Of a DNA stretch of 64,000 bases, positions 17,401-24,745 are shown in pieces. The stretch comes from Cyclobacteriaceae bacterium. GTDB taxonomy: Bacteria; Bacteroidota; Bacteroidia; Cytophagales; Cyclobacteriaceae. Position 1 is the first letter of the stretch; each line of letters begins with the position of its first letter. A program made the position numbers and the translations under genes. The notes under the pieces were generated by a model. It made no database searches. It was not told where the DNA came from and saw nothing but the letters and a program-made list of their open reading frames with translations. The stretch covers positions 3,935,001-3,999,000 of the forward strand of contig CP129487.1 of NCBI GenBank assembly GCA_030584025.1. The letters run 5' to 3'.

Positions 17401-18105
17401 GGTAATCCTGTCTACGGTCCATCGGTTAGTTCAGGTGCTGATACGGTTCGCTCCTCACGAGAGTTTTTTACTGAACAACCCATCACCCCGTTACCGGGAA
17501 CGCAAAAGGAAGCGCAAGCCATCACCACTTTACTGGAGCAGAAGCATGTTAACGTTAATTTGTTAACCGGGGAAGGGGCAACCAAGCAAGCTTTGTTTGA
17601 GAAAAATCAGGTAGATGTACTTCATCTTGCAACCCATGGATTTTGGATTGATCAGCCGGGATCTGCATCGTCATATCAAAACATTTATGAAACCTTGTCC
17701 GGTTCCGGTTTAGTGTTGGCTCATGCGCAAGAACACGATACTGGTAATAAATTTAAGTTAAGCCCTTCTGGTATTGTTACCGCAGCTGAGATACAAGACA
17801 TGAATTTATTTCGTACAAAGCTTGTCGTGCTATCAGCTTGCGAAACGGGATTAGGTGAGGTAGTACCCGGTGAAGGATTATACGGTTTGAAACGATCGCT
17901 ACAGCGTGCAGGTGTTGAGCACATGATTACTTCATTGTGGAAGGTAGATGATGAAGCCACCATGAAATTTATGACTTCCTTCTATGAATCCCTGGTTTCA
18001 ACCGGCCATGTGAATGAGTCATTTCGAAAGGCAATGATTGGTTTAAAGCAGGTTTATCCGGAGCCTTATTATTGGGGAGCTTTTGTGTTGACCAGCGGAA
18101 ATTAA
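14431..18105 (+). CDS. Secreted CHAT-domain (caspase-like) protein
   Basis: The 1224-aa product begins with a signal peptide ('FLLISTLVHAQ', about residues 12-22). It has a beta-rich N-terminal region (about 25-270), a long helical TPR-like middle (about 300-860) and a C-terminal CHAT domain (about 900-1220). The catalytic dyad of the clan CD fold is present: H1069 in 'LHLATHGFW' and C1137 in 'VLSACETGLGE', followed by 'GEGLYGLKRSL' and 'SLWKVDDEAT'. CHAT proteins are usually peptidases activated by partner or repeat-domain sensing. Export of a complete dyad to the periplasm is the odd feature. The target is unknown. Confidence 0.92.
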   Translation: MTFFFRVLTTGFLLISTLVHAQEKSNYKLEVSSGYDGKDELIQLSSQPIRLTFTVQADPYQFNTSIPGKLKIIASTDTIPDAGDQLVLDSACTLPDFNYTETPVRHKLKPGTYYLFIFYEANDQNKWAVKSNTVRKKLNLLDVTISVKEAWLSHVKTSEFSEEKSVHIEVDLNLSCCAQSLGEFNSQWEIGLAKKQNGKVEVIQTFYPPDSLLEASNKFIWEESVYTDLDFSIFNFMVVRMTSAYFTEGYRTIPDQTFTIPLKVIRDVTTLNALRRKQYPFLTYGEFQLTDKQLEELNIDELYTEAQKFYKLTASALKAIQHKQPDAALQYTDSAFALAGSQKASTLLFVAPGVVANLYSGIIRWADAYNVPVDREALNFRLGEAMKMEDLIESGYGALTQKILPDSLWLENEMEKGGFYSEDDRFQHDNLTNLPVIWADYTVPTLEHFIRIIDFESADKVASNAGRHLKLVKPVWELLAADTMLYTHFAYLGNALSEQNDMLAFSKARLQYYAQSGLYAAGEEAIAEAALAFACSYQFAPEDFWKGVGMFYEAMGAFEKADSLYALSDEHVNALRNQKKQNNEVGLLRGNNVALLNAKRNGTRDEKLADALVKALEKLRQDNLMVYLDMISNKEVAQKVGFLGSDVYVNLYWNQYKQLESQQQYFVANEWLKELAFLLGRDGKYDESLTLYHNLFTIENLKAIAFRLGFSEEAQLYYSQKMQEDFSRFLRVALVYQQSGETDKLTEVVEACYQQALFNHAFVLRGNFRLLYDVYRSENQRVQELNVKWQLLREYLNKLYVANEPDRKGMALLKAEILKTEQELIRLARDTSSMVYDYIPPVDSIQSKLKAEEAAVEIIRFTENGSGYYSDQPRYAALVVTPSSVQLIPFPAEGTHMEGRQYKLYKNSIQYKITDETSYSVYWEPVLNVLKDVRKVYWAPDGVFHLINMGTLFNPLTQRYLMEEIEIETIPTLAQLTLHQPLTIKSATVLGNPVYGPSVSSGADTVRSSREFFTEQPITPLPGTQKEAQAITTLLEQKHVNVNLLTGEGATKQALFEKNQVDVLHLATHGFWIDQPGSASSYQNIYETLSGSGLVLAHAQEHDTGNKFKLSPSGIVTAAEIQDMNLFRTKLVVLSACETGLGEVVPGEGLYGLKRSLQRAGVEHMITSLWKVDDEATMKFMTSFYESLVSTGHVNESFRKAMIGLKQVYPEPYYWGAFVLTSGN

Positions 18106-18140
18106 CAGAAAAGTTAAGCGTATTTCACTTCAGTTCATGA

Positions 18141-18178
18141 TGGTAAAAAACTACCATTTTCATAGTAGAATTATACTA
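18141..18178. promoter_or_regulatory. Four-half-site operator-like element, copy B
   Basis: TGGTA (18141), TACCA (18152), TAGTA (18163) and TACTA (18174) repeat the exact 11-bp phase and half-site order of copy A at 13083. It lies in the 190-bp gap after the CHAT gene, about 125 bases upstream of the Sm-like gene, so it probably controls the Sm-like/TerB pair. Confidence 0.7.
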
Positions 18179-18302
18179 CCCTGGATTTCTAAAAACCCCC
18201 AATTCAGTCAGGAAATACGGTTTTTTTACTTTCCTTATTAAAAATCCAAAAAACTGTGATAGAGCCTTTTCCGATATTAGATAAGGCAGTAAAGCCTTGA
18301 TT

Positions 18303-18563
18303 ATGGGATGGAACGTGTTGAACTTATTTACTAGCAGACAAGAGGATAGCCTACCTGCCGTGCTGACTGATCCTACCCTGTATTGTGTAGAGACGATCCA
18401 GCGCACGTACTACGGTAGAATTATTTTTCAGGATGATGTACAACTTCGGTTGCAAACCGAAGAAAACAAGGCGGTAAAAATTTTAAAAGAGAACATCAAG
18501 CGTGTGCAGGTTATGCGCGCCTCGGCTGAACAAGAAATGCAAAGCAAATGGAAACAACATTGA
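18303..18563 (+). CDS. Small Sm/Hfq-like protein of unknown function
   Basis: The 86-aa product (ATG at 18303; a TTG six bases upstream is less likely) contains a pattern like an Sm fold: 'VETIQRTYYGRIIFQDDVQLRLQT' resembles Sm1 (hydrophobics around a G-x-I-x-x-x-D turn) and 'KAVKILKENIKRVQVM' resembles the Sm2 strand. Hfq itself has 'NG...GxIxxFDxxxxLL' and 'ISTVxPSR', and this protein lacks an exact KH motif, so it would be a divergent relative. It overlaps the TerB-like gene by 16 bases and follows operator copy B. An RNA- or ligand-binding role is inference only. Confidence 0.6.
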   Translation: MGWNVLNLFTSRQEDSLPAVLTDPTLYCVETIQRTYYGRIIFQDDVQLRLQTEENKAVKILKENIKRVQVMRASAEQEMQSKWKQH

Positions 18564-18925
18564 CCTATAAGTTAGCCCTGCTTCATTTGATACATGTGCT
18601 GGTAAATGCTGACGGGGTAGTGGATGAACGTGAACGCCAGGTGTTGGAAACCATCCGCAGGGAAGAGAACATTTCGGATGCCGTATTTCATGCATTTGAA
18701 GCAAGAATACTCAGCAGTGCCACTAAAAATGTTTACGAGCATGGAATGAAATTGCTGGAGGATTGCTCAGACGAAGAAAAACTACAGGTATTTGCTCACC
18801 TGTACCGTATGGCGCTTGCCGATGATGATATGAATATGCGTGAAGTTCGCTTGTTGTTTTATGCGTTACGCACTACTCAAATCGATTTTGATGATGTGAT
18901 GCTCGTTGCGCGGATGGCCTCCTGA
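18548..18925 (+). CDS. TerB-like protein
   Basis: The 125-aa all-helical product fits the TerB/DjlA N-terminal family: the first acidic loop 'NADGVVDERERQVLETI' (about residues 19-35) and the second 'ALADDDMNMREVRLLFYAL' (about 89-107) are its paired metal-binding-like segments. TerB domains occur in tellurite/stress modules and as membrane-surface adaptors; no other ter genes are here. The ATG overlaps the end of the Sm-like gene by 16 bases in another frame, so the two are probably co-translated. The stop abuts the convergent CotH gene. Confidence 0.8.
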   Translation: METTLTYKLALLHLIHVLVNADGVVDERERQVLETIRREENISDAVFHAFEARILSSATKNVYEHGMKLLEDCSDEEKLQVFAHLYRMALADDDMNMREVRLLFYALRTTQIDFDDVMLVARMAS

Positions 18926-20419
18926 TCATTTCGCGGCATACATCCAACGAAACACCTTTTCGTCTACATGAACAAAATACAAACCACCTGGAGCATGATC
19001 GGGTAGGGTTATGCGTATGCGATCATCGGGCATGCGCTCAGCGGATATTCCCAACGTGGTACCGGTAGAAGAATAAACACGCACTTGCTTTACGAGGCCT
19101 GAGGGTGTAAAGTAGTAAAGCTCAGGTTGGTTTGAAGGATTTGGATGCACCGAAACGGTTAACTCATCGTTCCCGCTTAACTCCGGTATTTGTTGAATCG
19201 CATGGCGGGTTCTGACATCTAAAAATTCAGCAAGACCATACTTGACGTGATTGTCTCCCATTCCGATGGTGAAGGATTGAAGAAAGTGGGTGTGCGTAAA
19301 ACCGAACGATTTATTGAAATAGGAATCTTCCTGCACGGCATCAGTAAGCAGAATTTTGTAAGCTTCAAGCTTTGGCAGAATAAATTCTTCGTTAAAAACT
19401 TTCTCCAAAACCTCAGCCAGGTAATGCACATACTGTTGTTTGAATGCAGGCACATTAAGAATTCGTTTTGTTAAGGGCATCGGAAGTTCTGTTCTTGCCC
19501 AGGCATTTAAATCCCGGGTGGCCCAATCACGGTTTACCCAATCAATGCCCCAAGTATTGTCGGCATCGTATGGAAAATATTCAAACCGCTTTTCTTCTCC
19601 GTTATAAAACAGGTAGTAGTTGTTCATGTTGTAACTATACCCATCCCAGTGGCCGATCAATGCTTCTACAGCCAATTGACGCAAGTATTTGTCAACATTA
19701 AAAACTTTTACAATCTCGGTGGCAAAGCTTGCGGTTGATGTAGTGTTAAGCACATGCACAAAATGATTGAGTTCTGCGCGGGTGTCATCCTCTTCATTGA
19801 TTTCCGATTCAAATACCGATTCATTAAAAACCTGACCATCATTCATCAACGTAGCACCAAAACTGCATTTATACAGGAATCCTTCTTCGTGTCCGTATCG
19901 GTCGTTTAAAAATTCATCATCGATCTGTTCAACATTAGTGTACACACCCATGTATTCATCGTTGATGTACAGTTGCAAAGGAAAAGTACGTGCAGCCGGA
20001 ATATCCATTTCGCGAAAACACAGTAGTGAAAGAGGTTCACGAAAATGCGAGGGGTCATTAACGTTGGGCTTGAGGTTGAATTTTTTGTAGTCGAAAAACT
20101 TTTTACCCCCAAATTCCCGAAAGTCGATTTTGAATGGTTTCTTTTCATGATACCGTGAGGTGTTACCACGCAAACGGATGCCCACTTTCTTTTCAAGAAT
20201 TGTATCCAACTGTGAGTTGACCATATGAAAAGTTGCTTCCAGGTAAACCTCGCTTTCTACATTATCCGGATGGAGCAAAAAGGCTTTGTCTGTTGGCGCC
20301 ATGGTAAGCCGGATAATGGCTAGTTCGTCAGGGCGGTAAACCGCATCAATGCTGGGGTTTATTAGCTGTGCCCAAAGGGCGGGATGAATAAATAGGAGAA
20401 GGAGGGCCAGCCGTTTCAT
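18926..20419 (-). CDS. CotH kinase family protein with T9SS-type C-terminal domain
   Basis: The start is taken at the ATG at 20419, giving 497 aa with a signal peptide ('RLALLLLFIHPALWAQ'); an upstream ATG would bury that signal. The CotH kinase fold spans about residues 60-380: 'RLRGNTSRYHEKKPFKIDF', 'LYINDEYMGVYTNVEQID', and the metal-binding 'YFPYDADNTWGIDW'. The last ~80 residues ('SVHPNPSNQ', 'VRVYSSTGTTLG', 'PGGLYFVHVDEKVFRWMYA') look like a type A T9SS sorting domain. It is therefore a probable secreted cargo of the Gld/Spr machinery encoded at 36-48 kb. CotH proteins phosphorylate protein substrates; the target here is unknown. Confidence 0.88.
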   Translation of the reverse strand: MKRLALLLLFIHPALWAQLINPSIDAVYRPDELAIIRLTMAPTDKAFLLHPDNVESEVYLEATFHMVNSQLDTILEKKVGIRLRGNTSRYHEKKPFKIDFREFGGKKFFDYKKFNLKPNVNDPSHFREPLSLLCFREMDIPAARTFPLQLYINDEYMGVYTNVEQIDDEFLNDRYGHEEGFLYKCSFGATLMNDGQVFNESVFESEINEEDDTRAELNHFVHVLNTTSTASFATEIVKVFNVDKYLRQLAVEALIGHWDGYSYNMNNYYLFYNGEEKRFEYFPYDADNTWGIDWVNRDWATRDLNAWARTELPMPLTKRILNVPAFKQQYVHYLAEVLEKVFNEEFILPKLEAYKILLTDAVQEDSYFNKSFGFTHTHFLQSFTIGMGDNHVKYGLAEFLDVRTRHAIQQIPELSGNDELTVSVHPNPSNQPELYYFTPSGLVKQVRVYSSTGTTLGISAERMPDDRIRITLPDHAPGGLYFVHVDEKVFRWMYAAK

Positions 20420-20554
20420 TTGGCCAATATCGGTAAAAATTGCCTGTTTTTGCCGAAGCCAAAGCTGGTCAAATGATCTGTTTTCCACAGGTTATCGGTA
20501 CATTACTTTTTCATTATCAACGGGTTACAGTAAACTTTTCTCTCGTTAAAACGT

Positions 20555-20562
20555 TATCTTTA
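20555..20562 (+). promoter_or_regulatory. Candidate -7 element for the 67-aa gene
   Basis: TATCTTTA lies 20 bases before the ATG at 20583 and matches TAnnTTTG at all but the last base. Confidence 0.4.
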
Positions 20563-20582
20563 CAGTAACAACCACTAATACC

Positions 20583-20786
20583 ATGACTACAGCAACGCAA
20601 AAACTCCAGATTTTGGAGAAGCTGGATGCCCTGGATCAATCGCAGTCTGAAAAAGTACTGGCGTACATTAAAAATATGCTGGTTACTTCGCAGGATGAAA
20701 ATCAGTACAAGCGCTTTAAACGCGAGGCCATGAAGGAGATTCGCAAGGCGCTCAAAACTGATCGTAGCCTGAAGCTTCAGGCTTAG
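20583..20786 (+). CDS. Small hypothetical protein
   Basis: The 67-aa product is predicted to be helical: an N-terminal helix pair ('LQILEKLDALDQSQSEKVLAYIKNML', about residues 8-33, here broken for reading) and a charged C-terminal helix ('KRFKREAMKEIRKALK'). It resembles the small helical antitoxin-like proteins of Bacteroidota in size and composition, but no toxin gene is adjacent; the next gene is the convergent rluD. A -7-like element lies 20 bases upstream, supporting expression as a single gene. The function is unknown. Confidence 0.65.
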   Translation: MTTATQKLQILEKLDALDQSQSEKVLAYIKNMLVTSQDENQYKRFKREAMKEIRKALKTDRSLKLQA

Positions 20787-20891
20787 GCGATTGTCACTCC
20801 TTCCTTAAATAACAGACACGTTTCGTGTTTGAAGTAGCCTTATACACTTTACTGATTCCTGATCTCAACAAACGTCTTCTTTCAAGGAAGG

Positions 20892-21926
20892 TTAATTGTG
20901 TTGAACGTAGTTCTCCCATTTTTCAAGCACAGCTTTAAAATCATCGGGTAGCTCTGAATCGAATTGCATGAACTGTTTAGTATCGGGATGAACGAAGCCC
21001 AGGGTTTTGGCGTGCAGTGCCTGGCGTGGAATCAGTTTGAAACAGTTGTCCACAAACTGACGATACTTGGTAAACACGGTGCCTTTTAAAATCTGATCGC
21101 CACCGTAAGTGACATCGTTAAAAAGTGGGTGGCCGATGTATTTCATGTGCGCCCGTATCTGGTGTGTGCGCCCGGTTTCAAGTTTACATTCTACCAACGA
21201 AACGTAGCGCAAATCTTTTAACAAGTTATAATGCGTAATGGCGTGGCGACCAAAATCACCATTTGGAAACGGTGCAGTAATGCGCCTGTCTTTCAGACTG
21301 CGACCAAGGTTTACATTGATTGTTCCAGCAGCAGGCTCAGGCACACCCCAAACAATGGCGTGATAGGTGCGTTCAATGCTGTGATCAAAAAACTGTTTGG
21401 CCAAAGCCGTCATGGCTTTTTCGGTTTTGGCTATCACCAGTAAACCGGAGGTATCTTTATCTATACGATGAACCAATCCGGGTTTCCCTTCATTGCCCGG
21501 AAGTTGGGGCAAGTTTTTGAAATGATAGGCCAGGGCATTTACCAATGTGCCGTTCCAGTTTTGATAAGCCGGATGCACCACCATGCCCGGAGATTTATTG
21601 ATCACAAGCAGGGCATCATCTTCATACACGATGTTCAGCGGAATGTTTTCCGGAATAATATCGGTATCGCGGGGTGGCTCTGGTAATGAAATGACAATAA
21701 CATCGTTGGGATGTACCTTGTAGTTCGATTTAATGGGCTTGTCGTTAACAGTTACGAATCCATCGTCAATCCCTTTTTGAATTTTTGAACGCGAAACGTT
21801 GGCCAATCGGTCGTTCAGGAATTTATCAATGCGTATAAGACTTTGCCCCGGATCAGCCACAATGCGGTGGTGTTCAAAGAGCAGTTCTTCGTCCTGGTCG
21901 TCTGGTTGTTCAGGTTCATGATTCAT
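20892..21926 (-). CDS. rluD: RluA/RluD family 23S rRNA pseudouridine synthase
   Basis: From the ATG at 21926 the product is 344 aa: an S4 RNA-binding domain (about residues 25-85, 'RIDKFLNDRLANVSRSKIQ') and a RluA-type catalytic domain (about 100-320). The catalytic aspartate is in 'VHRIDKDTSGLLV', and the 'TGRTHQIRAHMKYIGHPL' motif follows. Enzymes of this layout modify uridines in helix 69 of 23S rRNA. An upstream ATG at 21980 would add 18 residues that look non-conserved. It is divergent from the lipoprotein gene at 22009. RluD over RluA/RluC is likely because of the S4 domain but not certain. Confidence 0.9.
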   Translation of the reverse strand: MNHEPEQPDDQDEELLFEHHRIVADPGQSLIRIDKFLNDRLANVSRSKIQKGIDDGFVTVNDKPIKSNYKVHPNDVIVISLPEPPRDTDIIPENIPLNIVYEDDALLVINKSPGMVVHPAYQNWNGTLVNALAYHFKNLPQLPGNEGKPGLVHRIDKDTSGLLVIAKTEKAMTALAKQFFDHSIERTYHAIVWGVPEPAAGTINVNLGRSLKDRRITAPFPNGDFGRHAITHYNLLKDLRYVSLVECKLETGRTHQIRAHMKYIGHPLFNDVTYGGDQILKGTVFTKYRQFVDNCFKLIPRQALHAKTLGFVHPDTKQFMQFDSELPDDFKAVLEKWENYVQHN

Positions 21927-22008
21927 CTTCGCAAAAGTAGAAGAAAACGTGTGGAAGTTTTCTTTAAAAGGTTTTTGCAAATGGAAAAAACCTGTTTCCT
22001 TGCTGTTT

Positions 22009-22896
22009 ATGCGGTTTGTATTGTTATTGCTGATAGTAGCCTTGGTGCAAACAGGTTGTAAAAGGTCAACATCCTATCAAGATGAATTTTTTCATTATGG
22101 TAAGGTGCAAGGAGTGCTTGATAATCCGGTAATCGATGAGGCTTCCGGATTGGTAGCCAGTCGCACGAATCCCGGCATGCTCTGGACACACAACGACAGT
22201 GGTGATAAAGCCAGAATTTTTTTAATCGACTCACTGGGAAGATATCAGGTAACTGTTTGGTTAAAGGGCGCCACCAATCGTGATTGGGAGGATATTACCC
22301 TTGGTGCAGGTCCGCAACCCGATAACACGTACATATACATTGGGGAAATTGGGGATAACCTGGCTCAATATTCACACAAAGTAATCTATCGAATAAAAGA
22401 ACCTCAGTTTACAGGTGACACCACCATTTCAATTGAGGAGGTAGACTCCATTCGGTTTACGTTGCCGGATGGCGAGCGCGATACAGAAGCATTAATGATT
22501 GATCCGGACACGAAAGATTTATACATCTTTTCCAAACGTGAGGCGGCTATCAATCTTTACCGGTTGCCTTATCCGCAATCCACAACCGAAATGATGGTAG
22601 CCGAGAAAGTTCTTGAAGCCATGCCCTTTACCTTGATTGTTGCAGCAGACTGGTCGGCTGATGGCACAGAGATTCTGATTAAAGACTACAAACAGATTTA
22701 TTATTGGCAACGTAACGCGAACCAGCCTGTAAAGGAAGTACTCCAAAAGAAACCGGAAGTATTACCCTACCATGAAGAACCACAAGGTGAAAGTGTTGCG
22801 TTTGCGATTGATGGTTCGGGATACTACACGTTAAGTGAACAGGCAAAAGGTGTAAAGCCCACGTTGATGTTTTATCCGAGAAGCAAAAAGAAATAA
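22009..22896 (+). CDS. Predicted lipoprotein with beta-propeller-like repeats
   Basis: From the ATG at 22009 the product is 295 aa, beginning with a lipoprotein-type signal ('FVLLLLIVALVQTGC', lipid-modified Cys near residue 17); an upstream ATG at 21949 would bury it. The rest is beta-rich with repeated motifs such as 'SGLVASRTNPGMLWTHNDSG', 'DIEGLAMD'-like spacing in 'DTEALMIDPDTKDLYIFSK' and 'PQGESVAFAIDGSGYYTLSE', resembling SdiA-regulated/phytase-like propellers. No catalytic set is recognised. It is convergent with the YbjQ gene, whose stop codon directly abuts its own. Confidence 0.75.
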   Translation: MRFVLLLLIVALVQTGCKRSTSYQDEFFHYGKVQGVLDNPVIDEASGLVASRTNPGMLWTHNDSGDKARIFLIDSLGRYQVTVWLKGATNRDWEDITLGAGPQPDNTYIYIGEIGDNLAQYSHKVIYRIKEPQFTGDTTISIEEVDSIRFTLPDGERDTEALMIDPDTKDLYIFSKREAAINLYRLPYPQSTTEMMVAEKVLEAMPFTLIVAADWSADGTEILIKDYKQIYYWQRNANQPVKEVLQKKPEVLPYHEEPQGESVAFAIDGSGYYTLSEQAKGVKPTLMFYPRSKKK

Positions 22897-23217
22897 CTAC
22901 TCAATGCGCACGGCTGTACCGCAAGCCGTAACCATGAGCATACTGCCGCCTGATCCCAACGTTTCATAATCGAGATCAACGCCAATAATTGCATTGGCTC
23001 CCTTGCGCATAGCCTCTTGTGTCATTTCATCTAAAGCCGTGTCTTTTGCTTCACGAAGCGTGCGTTCATAAACGCCTGATCGTCCGCCAACAATGTCAGT
23101 AATATTGGCAAACAAATCTTTTACCAGGTTGGCACCGATAATGGTTTCACCGGAAACCAAACCGTAATATTCAACAATGCGTTTTCCTTCAATGGCGTTG
23201 GTGGTTGTAATGAGCAT
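22897..23217 (-). CDS. YbjQ/UPF0145 family protein
   Basis: The 106-aa product is the usual length for the YbjQ (UPF0145) family and shows its hallmarks: 'YYGLVSGETIIGANLVKDLFANI' early (residues about 17-40), 'REAKDTALDEM', and 'GANAIIGVDLDYETLG' near the end. The family forms pentamers, has been called heavy-metal-binding, and has no proven biochemical role. The stop codon directly abuts that of the convergent lipoprotein gene. Confidence 0.92.
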   Translation of the reverse strand: MLITTTNAIEGKRIVEYYGLVSGETIIGANLVKDLFANITDIVGGRSGVYERTLREAKDTALDEMTQEAMRKGANAIIGVDLDYETLGSGGSMLMVTACGTAVRIE

Positions 23218-23292
23218 ACCTGTTTTGTTTGATTTTTAAACGCGCAATCCGGACGCAAGGTTGTGATCAAAAGAAGTGAATATTCTTGGCTA

Positions 23293-24645
23293 TTAAATGA
23301 TGCCCTGTGCTTTCATGGCATTGGCCACTTTTAAAAAGCCGGCAATGTTGGCGCCCACCATGTAGTTGCCCGGTTTACCATATTCGTTGGCTGCGGCCAG
23401 GCACGTATCGTGAATGTTTTTCATGATGCCTTGTAAACGGGCATCAACCTCTTCTTTGCTCCAGAAGGTACCCATATAGTTCTGGGTCATTTCCAATCCG
23501 GATGTGGCTACGCCACCTGCATTTGATGCTTTGCCGGGTGAATACATAACACCGTTATCAAGTAGCACATTAATGCCTTCAATAGTCACCGGCATGTTGG
23601 CGCCTTCACCAACCAGCCGCACGCCATTTTTAATCAGGTTGCTGGCATCCGCTTCATTTATTTCATTTTGTGTGGCGCAAGGGAAAGCACAATCGGCTTT
23701 TATATTCCACAATGGGTTGTGATCAGCGGTTTCATCAAGATCATGATACACGGCACTTTTATATTTATCGGCATATTCTTTAATGCGACCGCGCTTGTTG
23801 TTTTTTAGATCTTTTAAAAACTCAAGCTTCTCTTTTGTGATACCGGCTTCGTCAACAATGTAGCCGTTTGAATCGGATGCCGTAATAACCTTACCACCCA
23901 TCTTGTTGATTTTTTCAATGGCGTATTGTGCCACATTTCCCGATCCGGAAACCAGGCAGATTTTTCCTTTGATCGAATCGCCCTTGGTTTGCAACATGTT
24001 TTCAGCAAAATAGATCAGGCCGTAGCCTGTTGCCTCCGGACGAATCAAACTCCCTCCCCAGCCAATGCCTTTACCGGTAAGCACACCCGAAAATTCATTT
24101 TTGAATTTTTTATAAGCGCCAAACAGGTAACCAATTTCACGTGTGCCCACACCGATATCGCCCGCAGGTACATCAAGCCTATGACTAATATGGCGATACA
24201 GTTCACTCATAAAAGCCTGGCAAAATTTCATCACCTCATGATCTGATTTTCCTTTCGGATCGAAATCGGAACCACCTTTGCCACCCCCCATGGGGATACC
24301 GGTAAGTGCATTTTTGAAAATTTGTTCAAAGGCAAGAAACTTCAACACACTAGGCGTAACGGAAGGGTGAAAACGAAGTCCGCCTTTGTATGGACCAATG
24401 GCGCTGTTCATTTGAACGCGATAACCCCGGTTTACCTGAATTTCTCCTTTATCGTCAAGCCAGGTTACCCGAAAGGAGATCATACGCTCGGGTTCAAGAA
24501 TGCGCTCTAGGATTTTTAGTCTTTGCAGGTCTTTGTGTTTTTCAAGGGCAGGCCAGATGGAGATGATTACTTCTTCTGCTGCCTGTAAGAACTCTGGTTC
24601 ATTGGGATTTCGCTGTTGGATGCGATCAAGTATTTCGAGGTGCAT
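23293..24645 (-). CDS. gdhA: NADP-type glutamate dehydrogenase
   Basis: The 450-aa product has the length and motifs of hexameric bacterial/fungal GDH: 'PYKGGLRFHPSVT' (about 88-100), the catalytic lysine region 'MGGGKGGSDFDPKGK' (about 120-135), 'DIGVGTREIGYL' and the nucleotide-binding 'VSGSGNVAQYA' (about 235-246). It interconverts 2-oxoglutarate plus ammonia and glutamate, an entry point for nitrogen. NADP preference is inferred from the hexameric GdhA type. A candidate promoter lies 20-49 bases upstream. Confidence 0.95.
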   Translation of the reverse strand: MHLEILDRIQQRNPNEPEFLQAAEEVIISIWPALEKHKDLQRLKILERILEPERMISFRVTWLDDKGEIQVNRGYRVQMNSAIGPYKGGLRFHPSVTPSVLKFLAFEQIFKNALTGIPMGGGKGGSDFDPKGKSDHEVMKFCQAFMSELYRHISHRLDVPAGDIGVGTREIGYLFGAYKKFKNEFSGVLTGKGIGWGGSLIRPEATGYGLIYFAENMLQTKGDSIKGKICLVSGSGNVAQYAIEKINKMGGKVITASDSNGYIVDEAGITKEKLEFLKDLKNNKRGRIKEYADKYKSAVYHDLDETADHNPLWNIKADCAFPCATQNEINEADASNLIKNGVRLVGEGANMPVTIEGINVLLDNGVMYSPGKASNAGGVATSGLEMTQNYMGTFWSKEEVDARLQGIMKNIHDTCLAAANEYGKPGNYMVGANIAGFLKVANAMKAQGII

Positions 24646-24664
24646 GGTTAGGTGCTTTTTTCTG

Positions 24665-24694
24665 CCAAGTTAATAGAAGTAGCGCGATTGCAAA
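24665..24694 (-). promoter_or_regulatory. Candidate promoter of gdhA
   Basis: On the minus strand TTTG (24691-24694) is followed after 18 bases by TAACTTGG (24665-24672), one mismatch from the -7 consensus TAnnTTTG. This is close to the usual Bacteroidota -33/-7 spacing. Confidence 0.4.
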
Positions 24695-24745
24695 CGTTTT
24701 CTGTAAGCTGTTTTTTAGGCCAGTTGAAAGTATGTAATTTGAGGT

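Noticed and set aside
18548..18925. Part of a tellurite-resistance (ter) operon
   Set aside because: Only a TerB-like domain is present; TerA/C/D/E/Z-type genes are absent.
20583..20786. Antitoxin of a toxin-antitoxin pair
   Set aside because: The size and helical pattern fit, but no toxin-like gene is adjacent on the same strand.
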